A stretch of 64,000 nt of DNA from CAZRGV01 sp964599655 (lineage in GTDB: Bacteria; Planctomycetota; Planctomycetia; Isosphaerales; Isosphaeraceae), in NCBI GenBank assembly GCA_964599655.1, contig CAZRGV010000016.1, positions 1 through 64,000 of the forward strand, in the 5' to 3' direction. The position numbers and the translations under genes were made by a program. This document shows, one piece after another, positions 20,185 to 29,800 of this stretch. The notes beneath the pieces were generated by a model that saw nothing but the letters and a program-made list of their open reading frames with translations, had not been told where the DNA came from and searched no databases. Position 1 is the stretch's first letter. Each line of letters opens with the position of its first letter.

Positions 20185-22380
20185 ATGACGCGCTCGCTCC
20201 GTGTCGGCCTTCGCCTGGGCGTAGTTCTCTCGATCACCACGCTGGTCACCGTCGGTTCGCAACGCGTCCAGGCTCAACCCATCCAGGCCCCCGAGAAACG
20301 GCCGGGGCAATTCTTCACGGTCGTTGAGCCGATCAACGACGCCGTGATTGAAGATATTCGTGTTTCCACGTTCTCCTTGATCGAGCGATCCGCGGCCAGG
20401 GGGGTGGAACCGCTGCTGATCTTCGAATTCCGCTCCGGGAACTCGAAGCCGGGGCAGAGCCCGCTGGGCTCGGCGACCGACCTGGCCAACCTGCTCTCGA
20501 CCAAGCTCCAGGCGGCGGAGCAAACGATCGCCTACGTGCCCGAACCGCTCAAAGGCTACGCGGTTCTGGACGTTCTGGCATGTGACGAGATCGTGCTGGG
20601 GGAGACGAGCTCGCTCGGGCCGATCACTCCCGAAGGAGAGCCGGTCAACGAGGTCGCGAGGGCGGCGATCGAAACGCTGGCGCGTCGGAAGGGACGCGAT
20701 CCCGACCTGCTGCTCGGCCTTCTCGACCCCTCGCTGGACTTGCGAGAGGTGCGCACCGCCGATCGTCAGACCCACTTCGTCCTCGCCAGCCGCCTCGAAG
20801 CGTTCAAGCTCGATCATCAGGTGCTGAGCGACCAGCCGGCCTGGGAAGGTGGTCAACGAGGCGTGCTCACGGCCGAGCGCGCCCGTTCGATCCAATTCAC
20901 GAAGCTGCTGGCACGCAACCGCGCCAAGATCGCGGAGGTTTACAACCTCGCGTCCGCGGCCGACGACCCCACGCTGGGCGGCCCGATCCGTCCCGTGCTG
21001 ATCAAGATCGAAGGGGTGATCGACCCGGTCAAGGAGTCGTATCTCAAGCGACGGATCAGCCAGGCGGTGAATAACGAAGGGGCCAACCTGATCGTTTTTC
21101 AGCTTGGCAGCGAGGGGGGACAAATCGACTCCTGCAATATCGTCGCCGACGCGATCGCGAACCTGAACGGCCGGGGCATCAAGACGATCGCCGTCATCGA
21201 CGATCGAGCCATGGGCCTTTCCGGGCTGGTCGCGCTGGCGTGCGACGAAATCATTTTTCGCAAGGGCGCCCGAATGGGTGATATCACCCAGGTGGTGAGC
21301 GGGAACAAGGAGGTCGAAGCGATCGGGTCGGAACGACTGAAGGTGCTTGGAGATTACGTCGAGGATTTGGCGAGAAAAAAGTTCCATCCGGAAGCCATTG
21401 CCCGAGGGATGGTGGACGCGGAGTGCGAGGTGGTGCAAGCCCTCGACTCGAAGACGGGCGCCGTCGTCTTTCTGACGCGCGACCAGATCGATACCGACCC
21501 CGGCCGGTTCGCGGTTCAGGCGACGGTCAAGCCGGTCGGTGAGGTGCTGACCCTCGATGCCGAGACCGCGACCGCGCTGGGGATGGCGAGCAAGACGGTC
21601 AACTCGCTCGAAGACTGGCTCGCGGTCAACGGGCTGAAAGGAATCCGGGTTGACGGTCCGACCTGGGTCGATGCCCTGGTGGCGACGTTGAACACGCCCT
21701 GGATGAGCTGGCTGTTGCTCTTCATCGGGATGTTCATGCTCATCCTGGAGCTGAAGCTCCCCGGCGTCGGCCTGCCCGCCATCACTTCCGCGCTGGCGTT
21801 CTTGCTGTTCTTCTGGGGCCACTACCTGGGAGGGACTGCGGATCGACTCGAAATCATGCTTTTTCTGGTGGGTTTGATCTGCATCGCCCTGGAATTGTTC
21901 GTCTTCCCGGGTTTTGGCGTCTTCGGGGTGAGCGGAATCCTTCTGGTGCTCATGAGCGTGGTCATGGCGAGCCATACGTTCATCTGGCCGACCCAGGAAT
22001 ATGAGTACCNNNNNNNNNNGCAGATGGGGCGGACCCTGATTCAGGTGACGCTGACGATCATCGGTGTGGCCACGGCGGCCATCGTGGTCGGCCGCTACTT
22101 CCCGTCGTTGCCGTTGTTCCGACGCATGATCCTCGTCCCCGAGCCACTGGCCGACCCCAGCGCGCTGGGCCTGGAGAAGCCGGCTCCGGACACCGAGGCC
22201 CCCCTGTACTTTCTCGTGGGTGAGGTCGGTCGAACAACGACCCCCTGTCGACCGAGCGGAAAAGCCCGGTTCGGCGAAATGCTCGTGGATGTGACGGCGG
22301 ATGGGTTCTACATCGAAGCGAACCATCCGGTCGAGGTGATCGACGTGCAAGGCTCTCGCGTGCTGGTCAAGCGGGTCTGA
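20185..22380 (+). CDS. Long NfeD family membrane protein with two ClpP-like domains
   Basis: A 731-residue envelope protein: signal peptide (about 1-31), a first ClpP/SppA-like domain (about 45-210), a second one (about 270-480), four or five TM segments (about 510-640) and a C-terminal NfeD OB-fold. The second protease domain keeps IDDRAMGLSGLVALACDEIIF, where a Ser lies at the nucleophile position; the equivalent site in the first domain reads EPLKGYAVLDVLACDEIVL, without Ser, so the first copy looks catalytically dead. A run of 10 N at 22010-22019 interrupts the TM region and preserves the frame. It is followed by short NfeD and FloA, its usual partners in membrane-microdomain quality control. 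Confidence 0.88.
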   Translation: MTRSLRVGLRLGVVLSITTLVTVGSQRVQAQPIQAPEKRPGQFFTVVEPINDAVIEDIRVSTFSLIERSAARGVEPLLIFEFRSGNSKPGQSPLGSATDLANLLSTKLQAAEQTIAYVPEPLKGYAVLDVLACDEIVLGETSSLGPITPEGEPVNEVARAAIETLARRKGRDPDLLLGLLDPSLDLREVRTADRQTHFVLASRLEAFKLDHQVLSDQPAWEGGQRGVLTAERARSIQFTKLLARNRAKIAEVYNLASAADDPTLGGPIRPVLIKIEGVIDPVKESYLKRRISQAVNNEGANLIVFQLGSEGGQIDSCNIVADAIANLNGRGIKTIAVIDDRAMGLSGLVALACDEIIFRKGARMGDITQVVSGNKEVEAIGSERLKVLGDYVEDLARKKFHPEAIARGMVDAECEVVQALDSKTGAVVFLTRDQIDTDPGRFAVQATVKPVGEVLTLDAETATALGMASKTVNSLEDWLAVNGLKGIRVDGPTWVDALVATLNTPWMSWLLLFIGMFMLILELKLPGVGLPAITSALAFLLFFWGHYLGGTADRLEIMLFLVGLICIALELFVFPGFGVFGVSGILLVLMSVVMASHTFIWPTQEYEYXXXXQMGRTLIQVTLTIIGVATAAIVVGRYFPSLPLFRRMILVPEPLADPSALGLEKPAPDTEAPLYFLVGEVGRTTTPCRPSGKARFGEMLVDVTADGFYIEANHPVEVIDVQGSRVLVKRV
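22010..22019. other. Assembly gap (10 N)
   Basis: A short N run in the NfeD membrane region. Removing it entirely would break the frame, so at least one base is missing. Confidence 0.9.
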
Positions 22381-22650
22381 GCGAGGCCGTTGCCACCCTG
22401 GCAGGTTCGCCGTTCTCGATCGGGCGCCTCGGATGACCAGCGACGCGGACGCGACGCGCCGCTGGTCGCCGGCCGGAAACCGAGCGCGGCTTCGGGGTGG
22501 CTCCGAGGCATAGTGTCGAAGTCGAGGCGTCGGCGACGTGCCCAGGAAATGGTCGTCGAGACGAGGTAGGGAATTGGCGTCGTGGTCGTCCCGCCTTACA
22601 CTAGCCTACGGTGGAGATGTCGCGTTGAGGATCGGAGGAGTGAGGACCAC

Positions 22651-23163
22651 ATGGGGACCGAGCTGGTGTGGCCCAGTCTCTGCCTGGCCGTCGGCTTGAT
22701 CCTGCTCCTGGCGGAGGCCTTCCTGCCGTCGGGGGGATTGATTGGTTTGCTGGCCATCGGGTTTCTTGGGGTAAGCCTCTACCTGGCGTTCACAACCACA
22801 CAGTACGGCGCGGTTTTTCTGGTTGTGACCGGTCTTCTGTTGCCATTGACGCTGATGCTGGCGGTTTACCTCTGGCCCAAGATGCCGATGTCCCGGTTCT
22901 TCTTTTTACCGCCACCGCAACCGGAAGACGTCCTCCCCGACAATCACAGCCAGATGCTCGACCACCTCGTTGGCCAGTTCGGGCGAACGCTGACTCCGCT
23001 GCGGCCCTCCGGCCTGGTCGATTTCGAGGGTCGACGACTCGAGGGCGTCTCGGAGGAAGGCCTGATCCCCGCGGGGACCCTGGTCCGGGCCATTCAGGTC
23101 CGAGCGGGACGACTCATCGTACGCGAGGCGGATGTTCCGGCGCTTGACGACGTCACGAATTAA
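22651..23163 (+). CDS. Short NfeD family protein
   Basis: A 170-residue protein: three closely spaced TM segments (about 8-75, including LVWPSLCLAVGLILLLAEAF and GLIGLLAIGFLGVSLYLAF), then a C-terminal OB-fold (GQFGRTLTPLRPSGLVDFEG, ending in GRLIVREAD). It is the protease-lacking NfeD form, which normally pairs with a flotillin. The ATG at 22651 has GGAGGAGTGAGG upstream; a longer frame from 22582 has no such site. FloA follows after 93 bases, so an nfeD-floA operon is likely. Confidence 0.88.
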   Translation: MGTELVWPSLCLAVGLILLLAEAFLPSGGLIGLLAIGFLGVSLYLAFTTTQYGAVFLVVTGLLLPLTLMLAVYLWPKMPMSRFFFLPPPQPEDVLPDNHSQMLDHLVGQFGRTLTPLRPSGLVDFEGRRLEGVSEEGLIPAGTLVRAIQVRAGRLIVREADVPALDDVTN

Positions 23164-23256
23164 GAAACCAGGGAAATTCATTCCGTCCCTTCAAACACGG
23201 CAATTCCGCGGACGCGTTCTCTCGATCCGCCACCGTACCATCCGAGGATCAAATCG

Positions 23257-24312
23257 ATGAATCTCGATCTACTGGCACAACTCCCGGGCGGCGACGCGGG
23301 GTCCTCGTTCACGGTCCCACTCCTGATCTTCGGCGGCGTGGTGATCCTGTTCGCGTTCGTGCTGTTTGTCCTGTTCGCCAAGTATTTCAACCTCTGGATC
23401 CAGGCCAAGACCACACAGGCCAACGTCGGCNNNNNNNNNNNNNNNNNNNNNNNNNNNNNNNNNNNNNNNNNNNNNNNNNNNNNNNNNNNNNNNNNNNNNN
23501 NNNNNNNNNNNNNNNNNNNNNNNCTCGAGGCGCACTACCTGGCCGGCGGCAACGTGCCAAACGTGGTCCGCGCCTTGATCGCCGCCAATCGCGCCGATAT
23601 TCCCCTCTCCTGGAAACGGGCCGCGGCCATCGACCTCGCAGGCCGAAATGTGCTGGAAGCGATCCAGACGAGCGTCAATCCCAAGGTGATTGACTGCCCC
23701 GACCCGGCCAAGGGCCGCCAAACGGTGGACGCCGTCGCCAAGGACGGCATCCAGCTCAAGGCCAAGGCTCGCGTGACCGTTCGAACAAATATTGACCGGC
23801 TCGTCGGTGGTGCGACCGAGGAAACCATCATCGCGCGGGTTGGCGAAGGAATCGTCACCACGATCGGCTCGGCTGAAAATCACAAGCTCGTCCTTGAGAA
23901 CCCCGACCTGATCTCCAAGCGCGTGCTCGAGAAGGGGCTCGACGCGGGCACCGCCTTCGAGATCCTGTCGATCGACATCGCCGATATCGACGTCGGTGAC
24001 AACATCGGCGCCCGACTCCAGGCCGACCAGGCCGAGGCCGACGTCCGGGTGGCGCGGGCCAAGGCCGAGGAACGCCGGGCATTCGCCGTGGCGATGGAAC
24101 AAGAGCAGGTGGCCGCCGTGCAGGAGAACCGCGCGAAGCTCGTCGCGGCCGAGGCGGAAGTGCCACTGGCCATCGCCGATGCCTTCCGCAAGGGAAACCT
24201 CGGCATCATGGACTACTATCAGATCCGCAATCTCCAGGCCGACACGGAGATGCGATCCACCATCGCAGGCAGCAGCGTGGCCAACACCCGTCGAGAACCC
24301 TCGACGACCTGA
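23257..24312 (+). CDS. floA: Flotillin-like protein FloA
   Basis: A 351-residue SPFH protein that organises membrane microdomains. An N-terminal membrane segment (VPLLIFGGVVILFAFVLFVLF) is followed by the FloA core: LEAHYLAGGNVPNVVRALIAA, ERLVGG-type and AFEILSIDIADIDVGDNIGA motifs, then a long Ala/Glu coiled region (QADQAEADVRVARAKAEERRA) and a short tail. A run of 93 N (23431-23523) removes about 31 residues after ANVG; B. subtilis FloA has about 35 there, so the gene is probably intact. It lies directly downstream of short NfeD. Confidence 0.93.
   Translation: MNLDLLAQLPGGDAGSSFTVPLLIFGGVVILFAFVLFVLFAKYFNLWIQAKTTQANVGXXXXXXXXXXXXXXXXXXXXXXXXXXXXXXXLEAHYLAGGNVPNVVRALIAANRADIPLSWKRAAAIDLAGRNVLEAIQTSVNPKVIDCPDPAKGRQTVDAVAKDGIQLKAKARVTVRTNIDRLVGGATEETIIARVGEGIVTTIGSAENHKLVLENPDLISKRVLEKGLDAGTAFEILSIDIADIDVGDNIGARLQADQAEADVRVARAKAEERRAFAVAMEQEQVAAVQENRAKLVAAEAEVPLAIADAFRKGNLGIMDYYQIRNLQADTEMRSTIAGSSVANTRREPSTT
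23431..23523. other. Assembly gap (93 N)
   Basis: An unresolved run in floA. The frame is conserved and the implied length is close to that of the family. Confidence 0.95.
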
Positions 24313-24397
24313 GTTCGATCGTCGGACATCGGACGACGCCGGGACCGGCTCCTCGTGGCCTTGCCCGAGGATCGCTTGAGGGAGAACGCCAGCGAAC

Positions 24398-25081
24398 ATG
24401 AACAATAATATTGAAGGGCTGTTCAAGCTCCTCGTCCCGGCGATCTTCCTGATTCTCTGGGCACTGAACCAGATCTTCAACAAGGAGGGAACCCCCGCGC
24501 GGAGCCGGCCCGGAACGGGAGGGCCCCTGGGACCGAGACCCGGCGGCTTGCCCCCCGCCCCCCGCCCGCTCGATCGTTCCATCGCGACCGGTCGCGAGCC
24601 ATCCCGTCCGAGCACGCCTCCACCGGGCGGTTCGCGAGCCAGGGACGACGAGATCGTAATCATCCAGTCCGAGACCACACGGCCGTTGACGTCCCCTCGA
24701 CCGACCAACGGCGCGAGCGGCGCCCGTCGAGCAACCTCGCGAACCCGATCGGGGCGCCCGCCGGCCTCTCGGCCTCCGGCGGACTCTTCGCCTGTCAACC
24801 GGAGCAAGCCGCCGTCCTCGGCTTCCCTGTTCGAGGTGCCACCCTCCCCCGCGACGTCGATGGGCATCACGGTTCCGCCATCGACAACGGGACGGCCCGG
24901 AGAAAACACGAACCTCTCGACACCCCTGCTGATCGGCGTGGATCCGCCGATCACAGCGTCCAGCATCGCCGAGTCGCTGAAACGACGCGCGACGATCCGT
25001 GAGGCGATTCTGATCAACGAACTCCTGAACCCTCCGCTTTCGCTTCGGCGAGGGCCCATGGGACGACCTCGCGGCTCGTGA
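24398..25081 (+). CDS. Proline-rich, single-TM hypothetical protein
   Basis: A 227-residue protein. Residues 8-27 form one TM helix (LFKLLVPAIFLILWALNQIF); the rest is low-complexity, rich in Pro, Arg, Ser and Gly (about 30-180), ending in a short helical segment (ASSIAESLKRRATIREAILI, about 188-207). With the short N-terminal part outside, the long tail would be cytoplasmic. It starts 85 bases after floA on the same strand, so it is probably a fourth member of the NfeD-FloA operon. The conserved ends around a disordered middle suggest a tethered adaptor, which is inference. Confidence 0.7.
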   Translation: MNNNIEGLFKLLVPAIFLILWALNQIFNKEGTPARSRPGTGGPLGPRPGGLPPAPRPLDRSIATGREPSRPSTPPPGGSRARDDEIVIIQSETTRPLTSPRPTNGASGARRATSRTRSGRPPASRPPADSSPVNRSKPPSSASLFEVPPSPATSMGITVPPSTTGRPGENTNLSTPLLIGVDPPITASSIAESLKRRATIREAILINELLNPPLSLRRGPMGRPRGS

Positions 25082-25240
25082 CGCGTCCGGATCCGAGTCT
25101 GGTGTCTGGAGCCGCGCCGAGGGGCCTCTCGACGGAGAGGTCCTTCGGCGTTTTCGCTTCAGACTCTCGTGTACGGGTTCCGATGATTGAGAGTGGGCGT
25201 CTCGCCCTCTTTTCAACCCACGCACGCCGGCGGTTCGGCA

Positions 25241-25259
25241 CGTCCACACGACGTGGACG
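25241..25259. promoter_or_regulatory. Small inverted repeat before the Trx-YHS gene
   Basis: CGTCCAC, 5-base loop, GTGGACG: a perfect 7-bp inverted repeat about 85 bases before the thioredoxin-YHS start. It could be an operator or a weak hairpin. Confidence 0.3.
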
Positions 25260-25344
25260 GAATCCCCAGGGACGGGGCCGCGTCGCTCCCCGCGACGCAA
25301 TCCGTGCAACTTTCAACCCTGGGCGTCGACTGTCGGAGGTGCAC

Positions 25345-26298
25345 ATGCCCAACCGGCGACCTCGCATTCACCGCGACCTGGCGCCGATCGTCCTTGGAAT
25401 CGGCTGCCTTCTGGCCGGCTCCACCCCTCTGCTCGCCTCGGAACCCGACTCAATCCCCTGGCGGCCCTCGTTCGAACAGGCCTTACGAGAATCGGAGGCC
25501 AAGGCCCTCCCGCTCTGGATCCAGTTTTCGGGACCCTGGTGCGGCTATTGCCGGCTGATGGAATCGACCACGTTTTTCGACCCTCAGGTCGTCTCGATGG
25601 CGGGCCGGGAATTCGTACCGGTCCAGGTCCGCTCCGACCTTCGAGACGACCTCGTGAGCCTTTTCGGGATTCGCGGCGTGCCTTGCTCGATCGTCCTGAA
25701 TCCGGTGGGTCAGGTCGTCGCCCGGTCCGATGGCTATTCCGACCCTTCAAACTTCGCCGCGTTCCTCCGAGCGGCCCGAGCCAGGAGCTCGACCGCTCCC
25801 AAGCCCTCGGCTCCGCCCGCCCTCGGCGGTTACTGCCCTGTCCGCCTGGTCGTTGAGGGCCGACTCGTTCCCGGGGATCCCGAACAGACGGCGCGGCACG
25901 ACGGCCAGCTCTTTCGATTCTCAGACAGCCAGGCTCGGAAGGAGTTTCTCCAAGCCCCGGAGCGCTTCGTTCCCCGAAATGCCGGACGTTGCGTCGTCCA
26001 CCTTCTCGACGAGAACACGGCGAAGGCCGGAGACCCTCGCTTCGGAGTCTACTACCAGGGCCGACTCTACCTCTGCGCCGACGCCGAGGCGCGACGCCGG
26101 TTCGCCCGCGATCCCGAACGCTACGCGAACGCCGACCTCGCCGAAAGGGGCTACTGCCTCCACTGCCGGAAAGAAACGGGACGTCTCGTCCGAGGGCTCC
26201 CTGAGTACGAAACGACCGTTCGAGGCCGTCGCTACCGGTTCCCCGACCCGAGCCACCGCGACGCGTTCCTCGCCTCGCCCGAGTCGTATCTTCGCTGA
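25345..26298 (+). CDS. Exported thioredoxin-fold protein with three YHS-like repeats
   Basis: A 317-residue protein with a signal peptide (about 1-34). A thioredoxin-like domain (about 40-140) has the redox motif GPWCGYCRLM and the cis-Pro region IRGVPCSIVL. Three successive 50-residue units follow, each with a Gly-x-Cys start, a central G-D or G-L turn, an aromatic strand and an ending like FLQAPERF: units begin at GGYCPVRL, AGRCVVHL and RGYCLHC. They resemble YHS domains, which often bind metal in copper or heavy-metal proteins. The ATG at 25345 has GGAGG upstream. Periplasmic thiol or metal handling is a reasonable inference. Confidence 0.75.
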   Translation: MPNRRPRIHRDLAPIVLGIGCLLAGSTPLLASEPDSIPWRPSFEQALRESEAKALPLWIQFSGPWCGYCRLMESTTFFDPQVVSMAGREFVPVQVRSDLRDDLVSLFGIRGVPCSIVLNPVGQVVARSDGYSDPSNFAAFLRAARARSSTAPKPSAPPALGGYCPVRLVVEGRLVPGDPEQTARHDGQLFRFSDSQARKEFLQAPERFVPRNAGRCVVHLLDENTAKAGDPRFGVYYQGRLYLCADAEARRRFARDPERYANADLAERGYCLHCRKETGRLVRGLPEYETTVRGRRYRFPDPSHRDAFLASPESYLR

Positions 26299-26822
26299 GG
26301 CGAACGTCTGGCACGCCGAGGCCGGCCAACCCTCGACGTTTCTTCCCCAACGCACGCCGGCCTTTGTCGATTCCCGCCCAACGGTTGTCGGAACGCTCGG
26401 CTCGTTCCCGAGGACTTGGTGCGGCTTTCGAACAACCAACGCGGTTCTTTGCAACGGAAAACGAGCGAGGGCGGCACGCTCACTCCGATGTTGATGAACA
26501 AAGTCATCGCGTGGCATCGCCCCAACACCGGTTTGTCTTGATGCTCCTGCCCCAAGACTTTATTCTACAGTTCCTCTGAACGCTGAACGGACCTGCGAAG
26601 GAATGCGCCGATTCGAGGTCAGGGGCGAATGGCGTCGCCCGATGTACCCATCCCAAGTTCTTGCCTTCCGACGTCCAGATTCGAATCGGAGTCGGGCGAA
26701 CGGCCCGGTTCGAGTTCCCAGGAGACTCGGGTTGACGTCCCAGAACGCACCATGATGGTGGACGGTCTGGGAACGACGCGGCAACCCGAGCCACGGCCCC
26801 GTGCCCAAAGGAGATGTGCCCG
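26299..26822. other. Upstream region of the TPR gene
   Basis: About 524 bases without a supported gene. It is less GC-rich near 26520-26580 (CCCCAAGACTTTATTCTACAG), where a promoter for the TPR gene is plausible, but no exact consensus is present. Confidence 0.35.
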
Positions 26823-29800
26823 ATGTCCGTCCGCTGGAAGCCGATGATCTTGCTCTCCGTGCTGTTCGTTCTCGTCGCGGCCCTCGGACTGATGGCGATC
26901 ATGTCGGCCCTGGTCCCCGGAGGCGCGCAGGAGATCCTGCCCCTGGCCCGGGCCGAAGTCAAAGCAAAAAAATATGACCGAGCCAAGATCCAGTTCGAGC
27001 GCGCGCTCCAGCGTGATCCGAAGGACGCGGCGATTCACGAGGAACTGGCGGCGATGCTGGCCGAGTGGTCCAAGGAATCACCGGCCATGCGGGCCAAGCT
27101 CCGCCCGATGTGGCTGCATGCCTTGAATAACGCCGCCAAGTATGGCAAGCAGCGCATCGGACCCCGCAAGGCGCTTCTCGCCGACGCGCTTCGGCGCGAG
27201 GAACCGGCGGATTGCCTGTTTTGGGCCAAGGACCTGATCGTCCTCGACCCGAAGGATCCGGACGCCTGCTTCGTGCTGGCCGCCGACGCCCTGAACCATC
27301 AGCCGCCGAACGTCTCGGAAGCCAGGAAGAAACTGGCCATCCTCGACGCCAGCGAGCCGGAACGAACCCGCACCACCTGGATTCGCGCCCGGATCGCCGA
27401 GGTTTCCAACGACGACGAGGCGATCGACGCCGCCCTGACGGCCTTCCACGCGCAGACTCGCTCCTCCGACCCGGTCGATCAAATCGCTCGCCTCGAGCTC
27501 CTCCTGATGGATCTCCGGCGCGCGTCGGCCCTCCCGGAACTCTCGAAGCGTGTGAACGCGTTCCGGACCGAGGTGGGCCTGATCGGCGAGGACGAGGCGG
27601 CTCCTGGCCGGATTCGCAAGATCAGCCAGATGTTGGAACTGGCTCAGCGCCATCTCACCACGATCGCCGCAAGACAGCCGGAGGCCAAGGACCAGGTCGT
27701 CTCGCTCGAGACGGCGCTCGAGATGATCGCCGACCAAACGTACGGCAAGGCGATCGAAGCGGCCGGCGAAACCGACCTCCGTCCCTATCAGGCGTACGCC
27801 GAGTACCTGCTGTTCCGTGGCCACCGCGAGCGTTGCCTGGAAATCGTCGGCAAAGCGTTGAAGTGCCCGGCGGCCTCGCTGCCCTCGTGGCTTCCCACGA
27901 CGATGGAGCTTCGCGAGGTTGCGATCAAGTGCGCCCTCTCCGATCCGGCCGATCCGGCTCGATTCGAGAAGGCCGCCCCGTTCATCAAGGATCTGCTCGC
28001 GAGCACCACGCCGAGATACAAGGCCCTGGGCCATCTGTTTCAGGGGGTGATCGATCTGGAGCGCTCGGGTCTGGCCGTGTCGTCGTCGGGGGAAGCCAGC
28101 GACGAAAACGCGAGAAAGGTCGACTCGAAGCTCCTCGCCCCCGCCCTCGCGCACCTGAAGGCGGCCGCCACGGATCTTCCGGACGTGGCGACGGCCCAGG
28201 CGCTCTACGGCGTGGCCTTGATCCTGACGAAAGAGCCCGCGCTGGGCCGGCAGTATCTCCAGGCTGCTCAACGACTTGGGGCCGGCAACCTCGATCCCCG
28301 CTACCAGATCTGGGCCGCATGGTCGGTCCTTCAGGCCGGCTATCCGGAGGAAGCCGAACCGATCGTTTCCCGGCTTCTCGCCCAGGTGGCGTCCGGCGAG
28401 GTTCCCGCCGATCTGCAAGGCATGCTGCTCCTGCTCCAGGGAGAGATTCATCAGGCGCGCAAGACCCCGTCGGAGCTTCGCAACGCCCGAGAGTCGTATC
28501 AGAAGGCGATCGCGGCCGGCCAGGCGGTGACGCCCGCCTTGAAGCTGCGGATGGCTCAAATCGACGCGATGCTCGGCGACGCCTCGAAGGCCATGCGCGA
28601 GATCGAACAGTTGCAGTCGCAGTCACAGGCGGGTCCGTCGGCCGAGCAACTGGCGGTCCTCACGCTCAAAGAGCAGGGCAAGACGCAAGAAGCCAACCAG
28701 CGACTCGACGCGGCGAGAACGCGCTATCCCGATAGCCCCGAACTCGCCGGACTCGACGCGGCGCTCCGACTGACAAGCGGCCATCCGGATCAGGCGGAGA
28801 CGGTCCTGGCCGACTTCCTCAAGGCCCATCCGGACCAGTTGGAACTGACTCTGATGCGAGCCCGGATTCTCGCCGGCCCCTTGAAAAAGCCCGATGAGGC
28901 CCGATCGCTCCTGGTCCCGCTCGCCGAGAAGGCCGAATCCTCTGCCCCGCTGGTGCAACTCGCGCTGCTCGACCTCTCCCGGAAGGATTTCGAGGCCGTG
29001 GCGCGTTCCATCACTCAAATCCGATCGCGATGGAAGGAAGCCGCCGCGGCCGACCTTCTCGACGCGCAGCTCGCCCTGGCGCAAGGCAACCCGAGAACCG
29101 CGGCCACGCACCTCGAGGCCGCCTTGAAAAAAGACCCGAAGAACAAGGTCGCGCTGTTCTGGAAGGCGCAACTCGACGACCTCGCGGGCTCGGGAGCCGA
29201 GGCCCAACGCGTTTACGAATCGATCCTTCGCGATCGTCCCGTCAAGGAACTCGACTCCGGCTTGCCCCTGACCGCGGCCGCCCAGTGGGCCCTGGCCACC
29301 ATGGATCTGGAGAAGCAAGACTACGATCGCGCGATCACGCGATTCGAAGACCTGCTCAAGGATCCGGCGGCCGCCGAACTCGCCCGGCCCACTCGCTGGA
29401 AACTCGCCATCGCCAGGGCCGCCAAGGGGGATGTCTCTCAGGCCAAGTCCGAACTCGAAGCGCTGCTTCGCGACCCTTCCACGACCCCCGACGAGCGCGT
29501 TCAGGCGGCCGACTTCTATCGCCGTTATGGCGATCTCAACGCCGCGAGCCGTCAGCTCGATCTGGTCCTCAACGCGAATCCAGGCCACGCGGGGGCGGTC
29601 GCGTACCGGGCCTTGATGCTGACCTCCCAGGGCAAGTCGGAAGAGGCCGCGACCTTGATCCAGAAGGCCATCTCCAGCGCGAAGCAGCCGCCCAGTCTCT
29701 ATCTGATGCTTGCCGGAATCGAGAACCTCGACGGCTCCGACCCCAAGAGCCTGACCCGCGCGCTGGCCGCTCTCGACGAAGGCCTGAAGGCCTATCCCGA

